A stretch of DNA of 47,405 bases from Terriglobales bacterium (GCA_035567895.1 DATMPC010000117.1:1-47405); one strand, 5' to 3'. Positions 8,658 through 19,152 are shown, counted from the stretch's first letter. Program-made: numbers and translations. The notes: generated by a model not told the origin, from the letters alone.

Positions 8658-9347
8658 ATGAAAGTCAGAGCTTACATTTTTGCGACTGCCCTTCTGGCAG
8701 GAGCGGTCGCTGCGCAAACAGCACCTGCATCCCAGACAGTGAAACAGAATCCTCCTCAAGCGCAGGCCAAGAAAGATTCAACAACATCGAAAACTCCAGC
8801 TAAAAACCCGTTCAAGCCCAAGGCGAAGGCCCCGGAATCTTCCACCAAACTACCGGTGAAGCCGCAAGCGAAGGCCCAACCTGGCTCGAACAAAGCAACT
8901 CCGAAGCAAGCCGCTCCTGTACAGGCTAAAGCTGCTCCAACAAAGGAAACTGCCAAGCCAGCGGAGGTAAAAAAGGAAGCTGCTCCCGAGGTGGCACAGA
9001 TCCCACCGAAAAAGCTTCCCAGCCCAGGGGGGCGTGATCCTTTCGTGAGTCCGCTTGCGGCAGCAGCGGAGCGCGGCCCGGGCGCGGGCTGCACGACGGG
9101 AAAGCGTTGTCTGATGGTTGACCAGCTTGTGCTCAAGGGCATCGTGCAAATGAGGACAGGGAATTTCGCCCTTGTCGAGAACATCTCGAAGCGTCCTTAC
9201 GTGCTTCATGAAAACGATTCCTTGTTCAACGGCAGCGTTGTGAAGATTACTGGCGACAGCGTCGTCTTTAGGGAACAGAGCAACGACATCCTCGGAAGGC
9301 CAGTTTCCAAGGAGGTTGTCAAGAAAGTTTCTGCCCCCGCAGTTTAG
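8658..9347 (+). CDS. pilP: Type IV pilus protein PilP with long Lys/Ala/Pro linker
   Basis: A 229-residue periplasmic protein bridging PilNO to the PilQ secretin. It has a signal peptide ending near 'GAVAAQTA', then about 100 residues of low-complexity Lys/Ala/Pro/Thr sequence, the 'GGRDPFVSP' motif (near residue 128), and the C-terminal beta domain ('LVLKGIV', 'FALVENI', 'YVLHENDSL'). No lipobox cysteine follows the signal, unlike lipoprotein PilP of Proteobacteria. The ATG at 8658 is preceded by GAGAGGAGG; the frame is open further upstream but that part overlaps pilO. Confidence 0.9.
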   Translation: MKVRAYIFATALLAGAVAAQTAPASQTVKQNPPQAQAKKDSTTSKTPAKNPFKPKAKAPESSTKLPVKPQAKAQPGSNKATPKQAAPVQAKAAPTKETAKPAEVKKEAAPEVAQIPPKKLPSPGGRDPFVSPLAAAAERGPGAGCTTGKRCLMVDQLVLKGIVQMRTGNFALVENISKRPYVLHENDSLFNGSVVKITGDSVVFREQSNDILGRPVSKEVVKKVSAPAV

Positions 9348-9661
9348 TAAGCGGGTAGGCATCAAGTATGTAAGAGTGATTCCATGTCCCCGTGCGGGCT
9401 TGGAAGACGAACCCAGTTAGTAAACACGGGATCTTCGTGAACATCCGAACAGGTTCACGAAAGGTTTCAAAGCAGTTGTCGTAATTCGTTACTGGGCGGA
9501 ATCCGACCAGGTTCCTGGGATGTAGTAACCGCGCTCGGCGAGATCGATTGCGGTGGGCAAATTCCAAAGCGGCGGTTAGGCTCCGTTGGTGTAACTTCAC
9601 CGCGGACCTTTCACGTTGCGGCGCGTTCCGGCAGAGATGCTGAACCGTGAGGAGAGACGAG
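9348..9661 (+). promoter_or_regulatory. Structured 314-nt gap between pilP and pilQ
   Basis: No gene is seen. TTCGTGAAC (9434-9442) and GTTCACGAA (9453-9461) form a perfect nine-base-pair hairpin with a ten-base loop. A 14-base element, ATCCGAACAGGTTC, at 9443-9456 recurs with one change at 9501-9514, where CCAGG-TT-CCTGG makes a second small hairpin. The rest of the pil cluster has gaps of 15 bases or less, so this long leader stands out and may hold a promoter, an attenuator or a protein-binding RNA. It does not match a c-di-GMP riboswitch that I can recognise. Confidence 0.45.
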
Positions 9662-12109
9662 ATGAGGCTCAAGCAACTTCTGGGTGTCGGGCTGGCGGTC
9701 CTCTTATTGACCGCGCTTGCCACTGCCGATTCGCAGTTGACGGATATCACTGTGCAGGGCAAAGGCAACGCTGCCACCATAACCATTCACGCGAATGGCA
9801 CTCTTACTCATAACGAATACAGACCAGTCGACAATCTATTGTTGGTTGACTTTCCTGGAGTGGATGTCGGCACACTGGACTCGAATACTCACACCGTGAA
9901 CGTTCCCGGAGTAACCTCCTACCAGGTTCACTCATACAAAGCAGCCAACGGAAGTCAGATCGCAAGAGTTGAGTTGACCCTTGCATCACATGCGAATGTT
10001 CGACTATCGAGTGAATCGAATGCTGTGCTGGTAGCGGTAAGCACTGACTCGCAAGCGCTGCCGACTATAGCCAAAACCTCTCCAAGCGCCGTACCAGCAT
10101 TCACGCACTCTCCCGCGATTACTCCTTCTGCTCTCCCGGCTAGCGCACAAGTGGTACGTGTACGGGGTATCTCTGTGGTTCGCGGGCACGAGGGAACCAA
10201 TGTGGAGATTCGGGCAACCGGGACCATCAGTCCAAGAACCCTGACGCTTAAATCGCCGGATCGGTTAGTCATAGACTTGCCAAATGCCTTGCCGGAATCA
10301 CGGCCTCATAACATACCTGTGCATGCCGCAGATGTAGACATGGTTCGCATGTCGCAATACCAGGCGCAACCTCCGATGACGCGGGTGGTACTTGATCTGA
10401 AAGCGCCGCAGGATTTTCAGGTTGCAAGCGTGAACAACAAAGTGGTTGTGAAACTTCGCCCTCTGGCGAGTCGTGGGACCTCATTGGCAGCAAGCGGCAC
10501 GCCTAGTGCGCCATCTATCCCGCCCTCTGCGAAATTGTCTTCTGAGCGCTCGACGATAACAACTTCTGCACAGGCATCCAAAGCTCCGGCCCGCGACTTT
10601 ATTGTGGTGGAACCGCAATATCATGAAGTGACCAGGGAGCAGCAAGCACAACAGGAGAAGACGGCCGCCGAACGCGCTTCCGAGGCAGCTAAAACTCTGG
10701 GCGCGGCGCCTCCAGTCGAGATTCCGCTGTCGTTGGGTCCAACTCAAGCGGCCATGAAGCCACAGGTTGTCCAGGCAGCAATGATGCAGGCCGCACAGTC
10801 TGCTGGAAACGCTCAGGCTCTCAATGCAGTAACGGCAACTGCGAACTGCAATACGGGACGCTACACCGGCGAACCAATCTCAGTGAATCTCAAGGATGTC
10901 GATCTCAAAGACTTTTTTCGCCTCATTCATGAAATCAGCGGGCTGAATGTCGTTCTCGATCCCGGCGTTACTGGAAACTTGACGATCGTACTTGACGATG
11001 TACCGTGGGATCAGGCGCTCGCTATTGTGCTGCAGAACAACTCACTGCAATGCCAGTTGAATGGCAATGTGCTCCGCATCGCCCTTCCCGATACATTGCG
11101 CAGGGAGGCTGATGCTATCCGAGCTACCGAGGAAGCTCAGGCGCTGGCTGTCGATCGTGTCACGGTTACGCGCTACCTCAGCTATGCATCGGCAAAAAAC
11201 GTTGTGCCAACCTTGAAGGCATTTCTATCTAAGCGCGGCAACATCATTGCAGATGATCGTACCAATTCATTGATCGTCCAGGACATTCCAAGCGTCATTC
11301 CCGGGCTTGATCGTTTGGTGAAGGAGCTGGATCGTAAGACTCAACAGGTTGAGATCGAAGCTCGCGTCGTCGCTGCGACCCGGAGTTTCGCTCGCGACAT
11401 TGGCACACAGCTCGGCTTTGGCTTTGGAAACAAGAACAGCGCGGTCGGGGGAGCGGGAGCAGTCGGAACCTCGCCAATCCAGAACGCAGCAGCTACGGCC
11501 CCTCAATACATTACTGTGGGCAGCAACCAGATTCCGCTGTTCAGCAATTTCCCGGCTATCGGCCCGACGAGCGGTCTCAGTTTCCTCAACGCTACCAACA
11601 ACTATCGGCTCGATGTGATTCTCACGGCCGCAGAGAATCGAGGACTGATCAAGATCCTCTCGCGTCCGAGAGTGGTAACTCAGAACAACATTCAGGCGTT
11701 AGTGCGGCAGGGCGTTCGCATTCCGGTAGTCACTGCGGCGCAGTTAGGCGGACCGCCTACTACGACGTACATTGACGCATTTCTCCGACTGCAGGTCCAG
11801 CCGCAAATTACGTCTGAAAACACGATCTTCCTGAATGTAGATGTAGAGAACACTACACCAGACTTCGGAACCCAAGTGGGTGGCAATCCGCAACTGCTGA
11901 CGCAGCAAGCAACAACCCAAGTACTCGTATCTGACGGTGGAACTGTGGTCATCGGCGGCGTGATTCAGACAACGGATAACATCTCGCGCCAACAGGTTCC
12001 GCTACTCGGAGATGTTCCAATTTTAGGAAATCTGTTTAAACGGAGGGCGGTCAGCACCTCAACCCAGGAGCTGATCTTCTTCATTACGCCAAGAATCGTT
12101 CAGTCCTAA
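9662..12109 (+). CDS. pilQ: Type IV pilus secretin PilQ
   Basis: An 815-residue outer-membrane secretin through which the pilus exits. In order: signal peptide ('LLGVGLAVLLLTALATA'), two AMIN domains (about residues 25-120 and 165-265), a low-complexity linker, an STN domain (about 405-470, 'VDLKDFFRLIHEISGLNVVL'), a NolW/N1 domain (about 505-575) and the C-terminal secretin domain ending 'TSTQELIFFITPRIV'. The ATG at 9662 is preceded by GAGGAGA; an upstream GTG at 9647 would add five residues. AMIN domains bind peptidoglycan and fix the secretin in the cell wall. A strong terminator follows. Confidence 0.95.
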   Translation: MRLKQLLGVGLAVLLLTALATADSQLTDITVQGKGNAATITIHANGTLTHNEYRPVDNLLLVDFPGVDVGTLDSNTHTVNVPGVTSYQVHSYKAANGSQIARVELTLASHANVRLSSESNAVLVAVSTDSQALPTIAKTSPSAVPAFTHSPAITPSALPASAQVVRVRGISVVRGHEGTNVEIRATGTISPRTLTLKSPDRLVIDLPNALPESRPHNIPVHAADVDMVRMSQYQAQPPMTRVVLDLKAPQDFQVASVNNKVVVKLRPLASRGTSLAASGTPSAPSIPPSAKLSSERSTITTSAQASKAPARDFIVVEPQYHEVTREQQAQQEKTAAERASEAAKTLGAAPPVEIPLSLGPTQAAMKPQVVQAAMMQAAQSAGNAQALNAVTATANCNTGRYTGEPISVNLKDVDLKDFFRLIHEISGLNVVLDPGVTGNLTIVLDDVPWDQALAIVLQNNSLQCQLNGNVLRIALPDTLRREADAIRATEEAQALAVDRVTVTRYLSYASAKNVVPTLKAFLSKRGNIIADDRTNSLIVQDIPSVIPGLDRLVKELDRKTQQVEIEARVVAATRSFARDIGTQLGFGFGNKNSAVGGAGAVGTSPIQNAAATAPQYITVGSNQIPLFSNFPAIGPTSGLSFLNATNNYRLDVILTAAENRGLIKILSRPRVVTQNNIQALVRQGVRIPVVTAAQLGGPPTTTYIDAFLRLQVQPQITSENTIFLNVDVENTTPDFGTQVGGNPQLLTQQATTQVLVSDGGTVVIGGVIQTTDNISRQQVPLLGDVPILGNLFKRRAVSTSTQELIFFITPRIVQS

Positions 12110-12134
12110 ACCTGGGTAGCTAAACGGTTCGCGA

Positions 12135-12174
12135 GGGCCTCCGGTACAGTAGTACTGGAGGCCCAAAGTTTTTT
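12135..12174 (+). terminator. Rho-independent terminator after pilQ
   Basis: GGGCCTCC (12135-12142) pairs with GGAGGCCC (12157-12164), with an inner GTAC/GTAC stem, followed by AAAG and six T residues. It begins 25 bases after the pilQ stop and closes the pil cluster. Confidence 0.9.
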
Positions 12175-12197
12175 GTAGGACAGCGTCCCGGAACTAC

Positions 12198-13301
12198 ATG
12201 AATTATCTTTCTCGTCTGAAGAGCCTTCAAACCAAATTCGAGTTCGACCGGCTCGATGCAGCCTTCGTTACGCACCTTGCCAATATTCGATATCTGTGTG
12301 GATTTAGCGGAAGTTCCGGCATTCTCGCATTCTCTCGAGGGGTCTGGGAGCTGTTCACTGATGGCCGTTACACAGAGCAGGCGAAAAGGCAGGTTAAAGG
12401 CGCGGCGGTACGGGTGGACGCGCTGCCTCCCCTTGCGCATGCCGCGCGATCGATCGGCAGCAAACTCAAACGGAGCCGGGGAGTAGTCCGCATCGCCATC
12501 GAACGTGATTACATGACCCTGGCAATGCAGGCGCGTCTTGCATCTGAGTTGGAACAAGCCATTCCCAGATCCCGACTCCGGCTGATCCCGATCGCCGGTG
12601 CGGTAGAACATCTCAGGATCAGAAAGGATAAAGAGGAGATCGACCAAATCCGCCAAGCCGCTGATCTCGCTTCGAGCGTATTTCCCGATGTATTGCGGGC
12701 AATCGAGCCACAAGTAACCGAGAATGCCGTCGCCGCTGAACTCGATTACCTGGCGCGCATGTCTGGCGCGGAAAAAATGAGTTTCGACACCATCGTTGCA
12801 TCGGGTACTCGGTCCGCTTTACCGCACGCGCGACCGACTTCGGAGAAGATCGGACGCGGATTCGTCGTCCTCGACTATGGTGTTATACTCGGCGGTTATT
12901 GCTCAGACATGACTCGCACTGTGTGGGTCGGTCGCGTGGACCGGGCAATGCGAGAATTGTATTCTGCGGTCCTTGAAGCACAGCTCTCCGGGATTGCTGC
13001 CGTGCGCTCCGGAACAGAGGCTCAACAGGTTGATGCCGCTGCCCGGAGCGTGTTGCGCAAGCGCAAGCTGGACAGGTATTTCACCCACTCGCTGGGTCAC
13101 GGAGTCGGAATTGAGATTCACGAGTCTCCCCGATTAGCCAAGGGAGAGACACGGATACTGGAAACCGGAATGGTAGTAACTATCGAGCCAGGCGTTTATG
13201 TTCCGGGCAAGGGAGGCGTGCGAATCGAAGACATGGTTTTGGTTACCGACAAAGGCTGTGAAGTGCTCACTCCGACATCAAAAGAACTCGTAATCCGCTG
13301 A
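12198..13301 (+). CDS. M24-family Xaa-Pro aminopeptidase
   Basis: A 367-residue metallopeptidase of the creatinase/prolidase fold that removes N-terminal residues before proline or cleaves Xaa-Pro dipeptides. The N-terminal creatinase domain covers about residues 1-130 and the pita-bread catalytic domain 135-360. Metal ligands are visible: Asp in 'VVLDYGV', Asp in 'GYCSDMTR', His in 'SLGHGVGIEIHE', Glu in 'VVTIEPGVYV', and Glu in 'GVRIEDM'. It resembles YqhT/PepQ-type enzymes, which often precede accB in other phyla as here. Cytoplasmic. Confidence 0.92.
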   Translation: MNYLSRLKSLQTKFEFDRLDAAFVTHLANIRYLCGFSGSSGILAFSRGVWELFTDGRYTEQAKRQVKGAAVRVDALPPLAHAARSIGSKLKRSRGVVRIAIERDYMTLAMQARLASELEQAIPRSRLRLIPIAGAVEHLRIRKDKEEIDQIRQAADLASSVFPDVLRAIEPQVTENAVAAELDYLARMSGAEKMSFDTIVASGTRSALPHARPTSEKIGRGFVVLDYGVILGGYCSDMTRTVWVGRVDRAMRELYSAVLEAQLSGIAAVRSGTEAQQVDAAARSVLRKRKLDRYFTHSLGHGVGIEIHESPRLAKGETRILETGMVVTIEPGVYVPGKGGVRIEDMVLVTDKGCEVLTPTSKELVIR

Positions 13302-13323
13302 GCCCAATTCCCCACGAGATCAA

Positions 13324-13800
<477 letters not shown>

Positions 13801-13824
13801 TCGGACGAGGCCTGCAGTCTTAGC

Positions 13825-15189
13825 ATGTTCAATAAGATCCTGATTGCCAATCGCGGAGAGATCGCTCTTCGCGTCATCTGTGCCTGCAAGGAACTCGGAG
13901 TACGGACCGTCGCGGTCTATAGCGAAGCCGACCGTAATTCCCTGCCGGTTCGCTTTGCAGATGAAGCTATCTGTATCGGTCCGCCACGTTCGGCGGAAAG
14001 CTACCTGAATATTCCTGCAGTCATTAGCGCTGCCGAAATCGCAAATGTCGATGCCATCCATCCGGGATACGGACTCCTAAGCGAAAACGCGAACTTTGCC
14101 GAAGTGTGCGAAACCTCGCACATTAAATTCATAGGCCCGCCTCCCGAAGTCACGCGCCTGATGGGTGAAAAAGAGAAAGCGCGCGTTGCCATGAAAAAAG
14201 CCGGAGTCCCCATTCTTCCTGGATCGGAAGGAGTGATTCAGAGCGAAGAAGAGGGTCTGGAATGGGCAAAGCAGGTCGGCTATCCAGTGATTCTCAAAGC
14301 CTCGGCCGGTGGCGGCGGTAGAGGAATGCGCGTCATTCGCAGTGGCGACGAGCTGCCGAAACTCTACCAGGCAGCACACTCGGAGGCGGCAGCCGCATTC
14401 GGCAACGGCGACTTATACATGGAGAAGTTCATCGAGCGGCCCCGCCACATCGAGTTCCAGATCCTGGCGGATCAGCACGGCAAAGTCATAACGCTTGGCG
14501 AACGCGAATGCAGCATTCAGCGCCGTCATCAGAAGCTGCTGGAGGAATCGCCGTCAACACGTGTGACTCCCAAAATGCGTAAAGAGATTGGGGAAAAACT
14601 AGAGTCCTCGCTGGCCGATATTGGATACCAGAACGCCGGCACCATAGAGTTCCTAATGGACGAAGACGGTAGTCTCCACTTCATCGAAATGAATACGCGC
14701 ATTCAAGTGGAACATCCGGTTACAGAGATGGTTACCGGAGTGGATCTAGTGAAGGCACAGATACGAATCGCCGCAGACGAGAAGCTGGGCAACATCATCA
14801 CCGCTCCGATTGAAATGCGCGGACATTCGATCGAGTGCCGCATTAACGCTGAGCATCCGGAGAAGTTCACCCCGTCGGCCGGAAAAATTACTGCTTTTAA
14901 CACTCCCGGTGGCACTGGCGTTCGTGTAGATACTGCTGCATACACTGAGGGCGTGATTCCGCCTTACTACGATTCTTTAATCGCGAAACTGATAACTCAC
15001 GGCAGAGACCGTGAGGAGGCAATCGCGAGAATGTCGCGCGCTCTGGAGATGTTCATTGTTGAAGGGATCCACACGACCATTCCCTTACATCGGCGAATTA
15101 TGGAAAATGCAGATTTTCGCGCCGCCGAATTTGACACCAAGTTCATGGAACGCTTCCTGGAGAAGAGTAGGAACGGAACCGGCCGATAG
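13825..15189 (+). CDS. accC: Acetyl-CoA carboxylase, biotin carboxylase subunit
   Basis: A 454-residue ATP-grasp enzyme that carboxylates the biotin on AccB using ATP and bicarbonate. It has the N-terminal domain ('[15 protein letters not shown]'), the glycine-rich ATP loop '[13 protein letters not shown]', the catalytic region '[18 protein letters not shown]' and the C-terminal domain. Length matches the family (about 450). The carboxyltransferase genes accA and accD are not in the window. Confidence 0.97.
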   Translation: MFNKILIANRGEIALRVICACKELGVRTVAVYSEADRNSLPVRFADEAICIGPPRSAESYLNIPAVISAAEIANVDAIHPGYGLLSENANFAEVCETSHIKFIGPPPEVTRLMGEKEKARVAMKKAGVPILPGSEGVIQSEEEGLEWAKQVGYPVILKASAGGGGRGMRVIRSGDELPKLYQAAHSEAAAAFGNGDLYMEKFIERPRHIEFQILADQHGKVITLGERECSIQRRHQKLLEESPSTRVTPKMRKEIGEKLESSLADIGYQNAGTIEFLMDEDGSLHFIEMNTRIQVEHPVTEMVTGVDLVKAQIRIAADEKLGNIITAPIEMRGHSIECRINAEHPEKFTPSAGKITAFNTPGGTGVRVDTAAYTEGVIPPYYDSLIAKLITHGRDREEAIARMSRALEMFIVEGIHTTIPLHRRIMENADFRAAEFDTKFMERFLEKSRNGTGR

Positions 15190-15204
15190 CGCCGAATAGT
15201 ACTT

Positions 15205-15855
15205 TTGACGGTCATTCCAAAGCCCGCCTTCGCGCTGCCACGCCTCTATCCCATTCTTGTACCTTCGCTTATTGGTTCGGGCACCCTGGCTGAGAGCTGC
15301 GAGTTTGCCCGCGAACTGTTCGCTGGAGGAGCAACGCTGCTGCAGCTAAGGGAGAAGAATGCGTCCGCAAAAGAAATTCTTCGATGGGCTCGTGAGCTGC
15401 GGCGTGTACTCCCGAATGAAGTCGTTTTGATTCTGAACGACCGCGCAGACCTCGCCATTGCCGCGCAAGCAAATGGAGTTCATGTTGGACAGGACGACAT
15501 TCCTCCTGAAGCAGCTCGGCGAATTATTGGAAATCAGAGAATACTGGGCATCTCAACGCATAACGTGGAACAACTTGCTGTCGCGCAACAAACCTCGGCG
15601 AACTACTTGGCCGTCGGACCAGTTTTCACTACTACCTCCAAGAATAAGCCTGACCCAACAATAGGATTAGAAGGCGTTCGCCAAGCCCGCGCCAGCACTC
15701 GCAAGCCGCTGATAGCCATCGGCGGAATTACTCTCCAGAACTGCCAGTCTGTCATCGAAGCAGGAGCCGACTCCGTGGCCGTAATCGGCGAGTTGCTATC
15801 TAATCCCCACAAAGTGACTGCGCAATTCCTGCTCAAAATGGCTAAATTGGGGTAA
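15205..15855 (+). CDS. thiE: Thiamine-phosphate synthase
   Basis: A 216-residue TIM-barrel enzyme joining HMP-pyrophosphate and the thiazole phosphate to give thiamine phosphate. Visible motifs are 'TLLQLREKNAS', 'LILNDRADLA', 'GVHVGQDDIP', 'YLAVGPVFTTTSK' and 'IAIGGIT'. No ATG occurs near the front; a TTG at 15205 is the best start. No other thiamine gene or TPP riboswitch is seen; thiE is the only pathway gene here, 15 bases after accC. Confidence 0.93.
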   Translation: MTVIPKPAFALPRLYPILVPSLIGSGTLAESCEFARELFAGGATLLQLREKNASAKEILRWARELRRVLPNEVVLILNDRADLAIAAQANGVHVGQDDIPPEAARRIIGNQRILGISTHNVEQLAVAQQTSANYLAVGPVFTTTSKNKPDPTIGLEGVRQARASTRKPLIAIGGITLQNCQSVIEAGADSVAVIGELLSNPHKVTAQFLLKMAKLG

Positions 15856-15867
15856 AACTATCAGGCA

Positions 15868-17433
15868 GTGACTACACAAACTCAGGTCCGCGTTCTCGCC
15901 TCCAAATCCGCCGAGTTTGTTCAAGGCCTCAATCTCACCAGCGCAACGACCCTCGTTGTCGGCTCGATGATCGGCTCAGGCATCTTCATCGTCTCCGCCG
16001 ACATTGCACGCCTGGTCGATTCGCCTGCGCTGCTGATTCTCGCTTGGGTAGTGACAGGATTCATGACTGTCGTTGGCGCATTGACCTATGGCGAGCTCGC
16101 GGCCATGATGCCGAAGGCGGGTGGGCAGTACGTGTTTCTGCGCGAGTCTCTAGGGCCGCTCTGGGGATTTCTCTACGGCTGGTCGATGTTTGCCGTAATT
16201 CAAACCGGCACTATTGCCGCGGTCGGCGTGGCGTTCGGAAAGTTTCTAGGGGTATTGTTCCCTGCTATTTCCTCAGACAAATGGCTTTGGCACATCGGAC
16301 ACGTTCCTCTGTGGAAGGTCGGTCCGCTGGCGCTCGGCAACATGGACGTTGGCTTGAACAGTCAGAACCTTGTGGCCATCGCAATGGTCCTGCTTCTCAC
16401 CGCAGTGAATGTGCTTGGTGTCAAAACTGGCGCGATCGTCCAGAACATTTTTACGTTTTCCAAGACCGCCGCACTGTTCGGACTCGTTCTCGTTGGCGCA
16501 ATCCTCGGCAGCAACGCTGAAGCCATTCGTCAGAACTTCGGACACTTCTGGCAAAATGCGTCATTCAGCGTACTTCATCCAGTGCAGGTCGGAGTTGGCG
16601 GCCCAATAGCTCTAGTAGGACTACTTACGATCGTGGCCGTCGCGCAAGTGGGATCGCTCTTTTCTTCCGACGCATGGAATAACGTCACTTTCACTGCCGC
16701 GGAAGTTGAGAATCCACGCCGCAACCTTCCCCTGTCTCTTGCAATCGGAACCGGGCTTGTAACCCTGCTGTATATCGCAGCGAACTTCGTCTATTTGATG
16801 GTACTGCCGCTGCACGGGGATGCGCATGGCACTACGGTGCTGGCGCGAGGAATTCAGTACGCGGCCGACGACAGAGTAGGCACTGCCGTGATGCAGCAGG
16901 CCTTCGGAGCATCAGGAGCCGTACTGATGGCGATCGCAATCCTGATCTCCACCTTTGGCTGTAACAACGGACTGATCCTTGCGGGCGCACGTATCTACTA
17001 CGCCATGGCCAAGGACGGCCTTTTCTTCCGCTCCGTCGGTAAGCTCCATCCCGCCTACAAGACGCCTGCAGTCTCGCTGATCGTTCAAGCGCTCTGGACT
17101 TGCGTTCTCTGTCTCTCGGGCAGCTACGGGCAGTTGCTCGACCTGACAATGTTTGCAGTCATCATCTTCTATATTCTGACCATTGGCGGGCTGTTCGTTC
17201 TGCGGCGAACCCGGCCCGATGTTCCGCGCCCCTACCGTGCTTTCGGGTATCCTGTGTTGCCCGCGATTTACATTGTGATGGCAACATTCATCGAGATTGT
17301 GCTACTCCGCTACAAACCGCAATACACTTGGCCAGGATTGATCATTGTGCTGCTCGGAATTCCTGTCTATCTGTTCTGGTCGCGAAATGCACAGGTTGAA
17401 TCCGTCCAAGAAAGTGCTGCTCTAAATCCATAG
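15868..17433 (+). CDS. APC-family amino acid permease (LAT/SteT-like)
   Basis: A 521-residue transporter with about 12 membrane helices. The first helix has the unwound 'GSMIGSGIFIVSADIA' motif that binds the substrate amino group in APC proteins, and 'KAGGQYVFLRE' is the following conserved loop. It resembles serine/threonine or large-neutral amino-acid exchangers, but specificity is not readable. Likely start GTG at 15868, 12 bases after thiE. A second APC gene follows after 14 bases, so they are probably co-transcribed. Confidence 0.92.
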   Translation: MTTQTQVRVLASKSAEFVQGLNLTSATTLVVGSMIGSGIFIVSADIARLVDSPALLILAWVVTGFMTVVGALTYGELAAMMPKAGGQYVFLRESLGPLWGFLYGWSMFAVIQTGTIAAVGVAFGKFLGVLFPAISSDKWLWHIGHVPLWKVGPLALGNMDVGLNSQNLVAIAMVLLLTAVNVLGVKTGAIVQNIFTFSKTAALFGLVLVGAILGSNAEAIRQNFGHFWQNASFSVLHPVQVGVGGPIALVGLLTIVAVAQVGSLFSSDAWNNVTFTAAEVENPRRNLPLSLAIGTGLVTLLYIAANFVYLMVLPLHGDAHGTTVLARGIQYAADDRVGTAVMQQAFGASGAVLMAIAILISTFGCNNGLILAGARIYYAMAKDGLFFRSVGKLHPAYKTPAVSLIVQALWTCVLCLSGSYGQLLDLTMFAVIIFYILTIGGLFVLRRTRPDVPRPYRAFGYPVLPAIYIVMATFIEIVLLRYKPQYTWPGLIIVLLGIPVYLFWSRNAQVESVQESAALNP

Positions 17434-17447
17434 GAGATACGAACCGC

Positions 17448-19004
17448 ATGGCCAATTTGCTGGCGACAAAGCCCCTAAGTGTCCTAATGAATGAGGCTCA
17501 GGAAACTGGCGAGCACAGCCTGAAACGCGCGCTGGGTCCGGTCAACCTCGTTACTCTCGGCATCGGCGCCATCATCGGAGCCGGAATCTTCGTGCTCACC
17601 GGAAATGCTGCCGCACAGTATGCGGGACCAGCTATCACTCTCTCTTATGTGCTTGCCGGCCTAGGCTGCGTCTTTGCCGGACTTTGCTATGCGGAGTTCG
17701 CTTCGCTCATTCCCATCGCGGGATCGGCATACACATACGGCTACGCGACGCTCGGCGAGTTCTTTGCCTGGATCATCGGCTGGGACCTGATCCTTGAATA
17801 TGCTTTTGGCGCGGCGACCGTTGCGTCGGGCTGGGCAGGCACCATCATCTTCTTTTTGCAGAGCTTCGGGATCAACCTACCGCCTCGTTTGACCGCTACG
17901 CCGGGAACCGATCTGTACTTTGTCAATAACGCCTGGCAAGCGGCCGGAGCGCCCTCCCTAGTCGGGTTGAGTCCGTCTCAACTGGCGGCCTTGCCCCATG
18001 AAGTAGGCATCTTCAATCTGATCGCATTCCTTGGGATCATGATGATTACCGTCATCCTGGTTGTCGGCATCAAGGAGTCTGCCAACTTCAACACAACCAT
18101 TGTGTTCATCAAACTCGTGGCCGTTGTGATTTTTATCGCGGTAGCTGCCAGTTGGGTAATCGCACATCCGGCGCAAGCGCGCGCAAATTGGACTCCGTTT
18201 ATCCCCCTGAACACCGGATCATTCGGATCCCACGGATGGTCGGGCATAGCCCGCGGAGCCTCAGTCGTCTTCTTCGCATACATTGGCTTTGACGCCGTTT
18301 CTACTGCTGCGCAAGAAGCGCGCAACCCGCAGCGAGACATGCCGATCGGCATCATGGGGTCGCTCCTGATTTGCACTTTCCTCTATATCGTGGTCGCAGG
18401 TCTGCTCACCGGCGTCGTGCACTATCCATCGCTCAACGTCGCAGCCCCCGTGTCTTTGGCAATGCAGCAGATCGGGCTCAGATGGGGCAGCATCCTGGTG
18501 AATGCCGGAGCGATCGCCGGACTGAGTACCGTCATGCTGGTCATGATGCTGGGACAGACGCGAGTCTTCTACTCAATGTCACGCGATGGATTACTTTGGA
18601 AATGGGCTGGCGAAATCCATCCACGTTTTCGCACGCCGTGGAAAAGCACAATCATCATGGGATTGTTTGTTGGCGTTTTCACGAGCGTTGTTCCTATCGG
18701 CATTCTCGGGCAGCTCGTCTCGATCGGTACTCTGCTCGCATTCGTGATCGTCAGTGTTGGTGTGATGATCCTCCGGAAACGTCGTCCTGATCTTCACCGG
18801 CCGTTCCGCACTCCGTGGGTCCCGTTCGTGCCGATTATGGCCATCGTTCTGGCTCTCGGGCTTATGCTCGCGCTTCCACATGACACCTGGATTCGCCTGG
18901 TCGTGTGGCTGGCGATCGGCATGGTCATTTACTTCACCTATGGCCGCCATCACAGCAAGGTGCAGCAGGGGCATCCAGAAGCAGTACTCGAACCAACGCG
19001 GTAA
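17448..19004 (+). CDS. APC-family amino acid permease (CAT/YfnA-like)
   Basis: A 518-residue transporter with about 12-14 membrane helices. 'GIGAIIGAGIFVLTG' is the APC substrate motif of the first helix; 'YAEFASLIPIAGSAYTYGYA' and 'FFAYIGFDAVSTAAQEARNP' are typical of the cationic amino-acid transporter subgroup. GGAG lies nine bases before the ATG. It is only distantly related to the preceding permease. Confidence 0.93.
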   Translation: MANLLATKPLSVLMNEAQETGEHSLKRALGPVNLVTLGIGAIIGAGIFVLTGNAAAQYAGPAITLSYVLAGLGCVFAGLCYAEFASLIPIAGSAYTYGYATLGEFFAWIIGWDLILEYAFGAATVASGWAGTIIFFLQSFGINLPPRLTATPGTDLYFVNNAWQAAGAPSLVGLSPSQLAALPHEVGIFNLIAFLGIMMITVILVVGIKESANFNTTIVFIKLVAVVIFIAVAASWVIAHPAQARANWTPFIPLNTGSFGSHGWSGIARGASVVFFAYIGFDAVSTAAQEARNPQRDMPIGIMGSLLICTFLYIVVAGLLTGVVHYPSLNVAAPVSLAMQQIGLRWGSILVNAGAIAGLSTVMLVMMLGQTRVFYSMSRDGLLWKWAGEIHPRFRTPWKSTIIMGLFVGVFTSVVPIGILGQLVSIGTLLAFVIVSVGVMILRKRRPDLHRPFRTPWVPFVPIMAIVLALGLMLALPHDTWIRLVVWLAIGMVIYFTYGRHHSKVQQGHPEAVLEPTR

Positions 19005-19043
19005 ACGCAAGAAATACTTCAGGCTTGGTATCATCCTCAATCG

Positions 19044-19100
19044 GGTGATTTCGTGATCGGGTGATTTGTGATCGCGAAATCACCAAATCGCGAAATCACG
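19044..19100. repeat. Nested inverted repeat of GGTGATTT units
   Basis: GTGATTTCG (19045-19053) pairs with CGAAATCAC (19091-19099), and inside it GGTGATTT (19060-19067) pairs with AAATCACC (19077-19084). The element fills most of the 148-base gap between the permease and the K+ channel gene. It could be a terminator-like hairpin or a REP-like repeat; no T-run follows. Confidence 0.7.
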
Positions 19101-19152
19101 CAATCCTCCCATCCTCCGCTGCATTCTCGTCCTCCTATAGAATTCCTCCGCG

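Noticed and set aside
9348-9661. Possible c-di-GMP riboswitch before pilQ
   Set aside because: Attractive given pilus control, but I cannot find the conserved GEMM-I or GEMM-II core; kept only as an unclassified structured leader.
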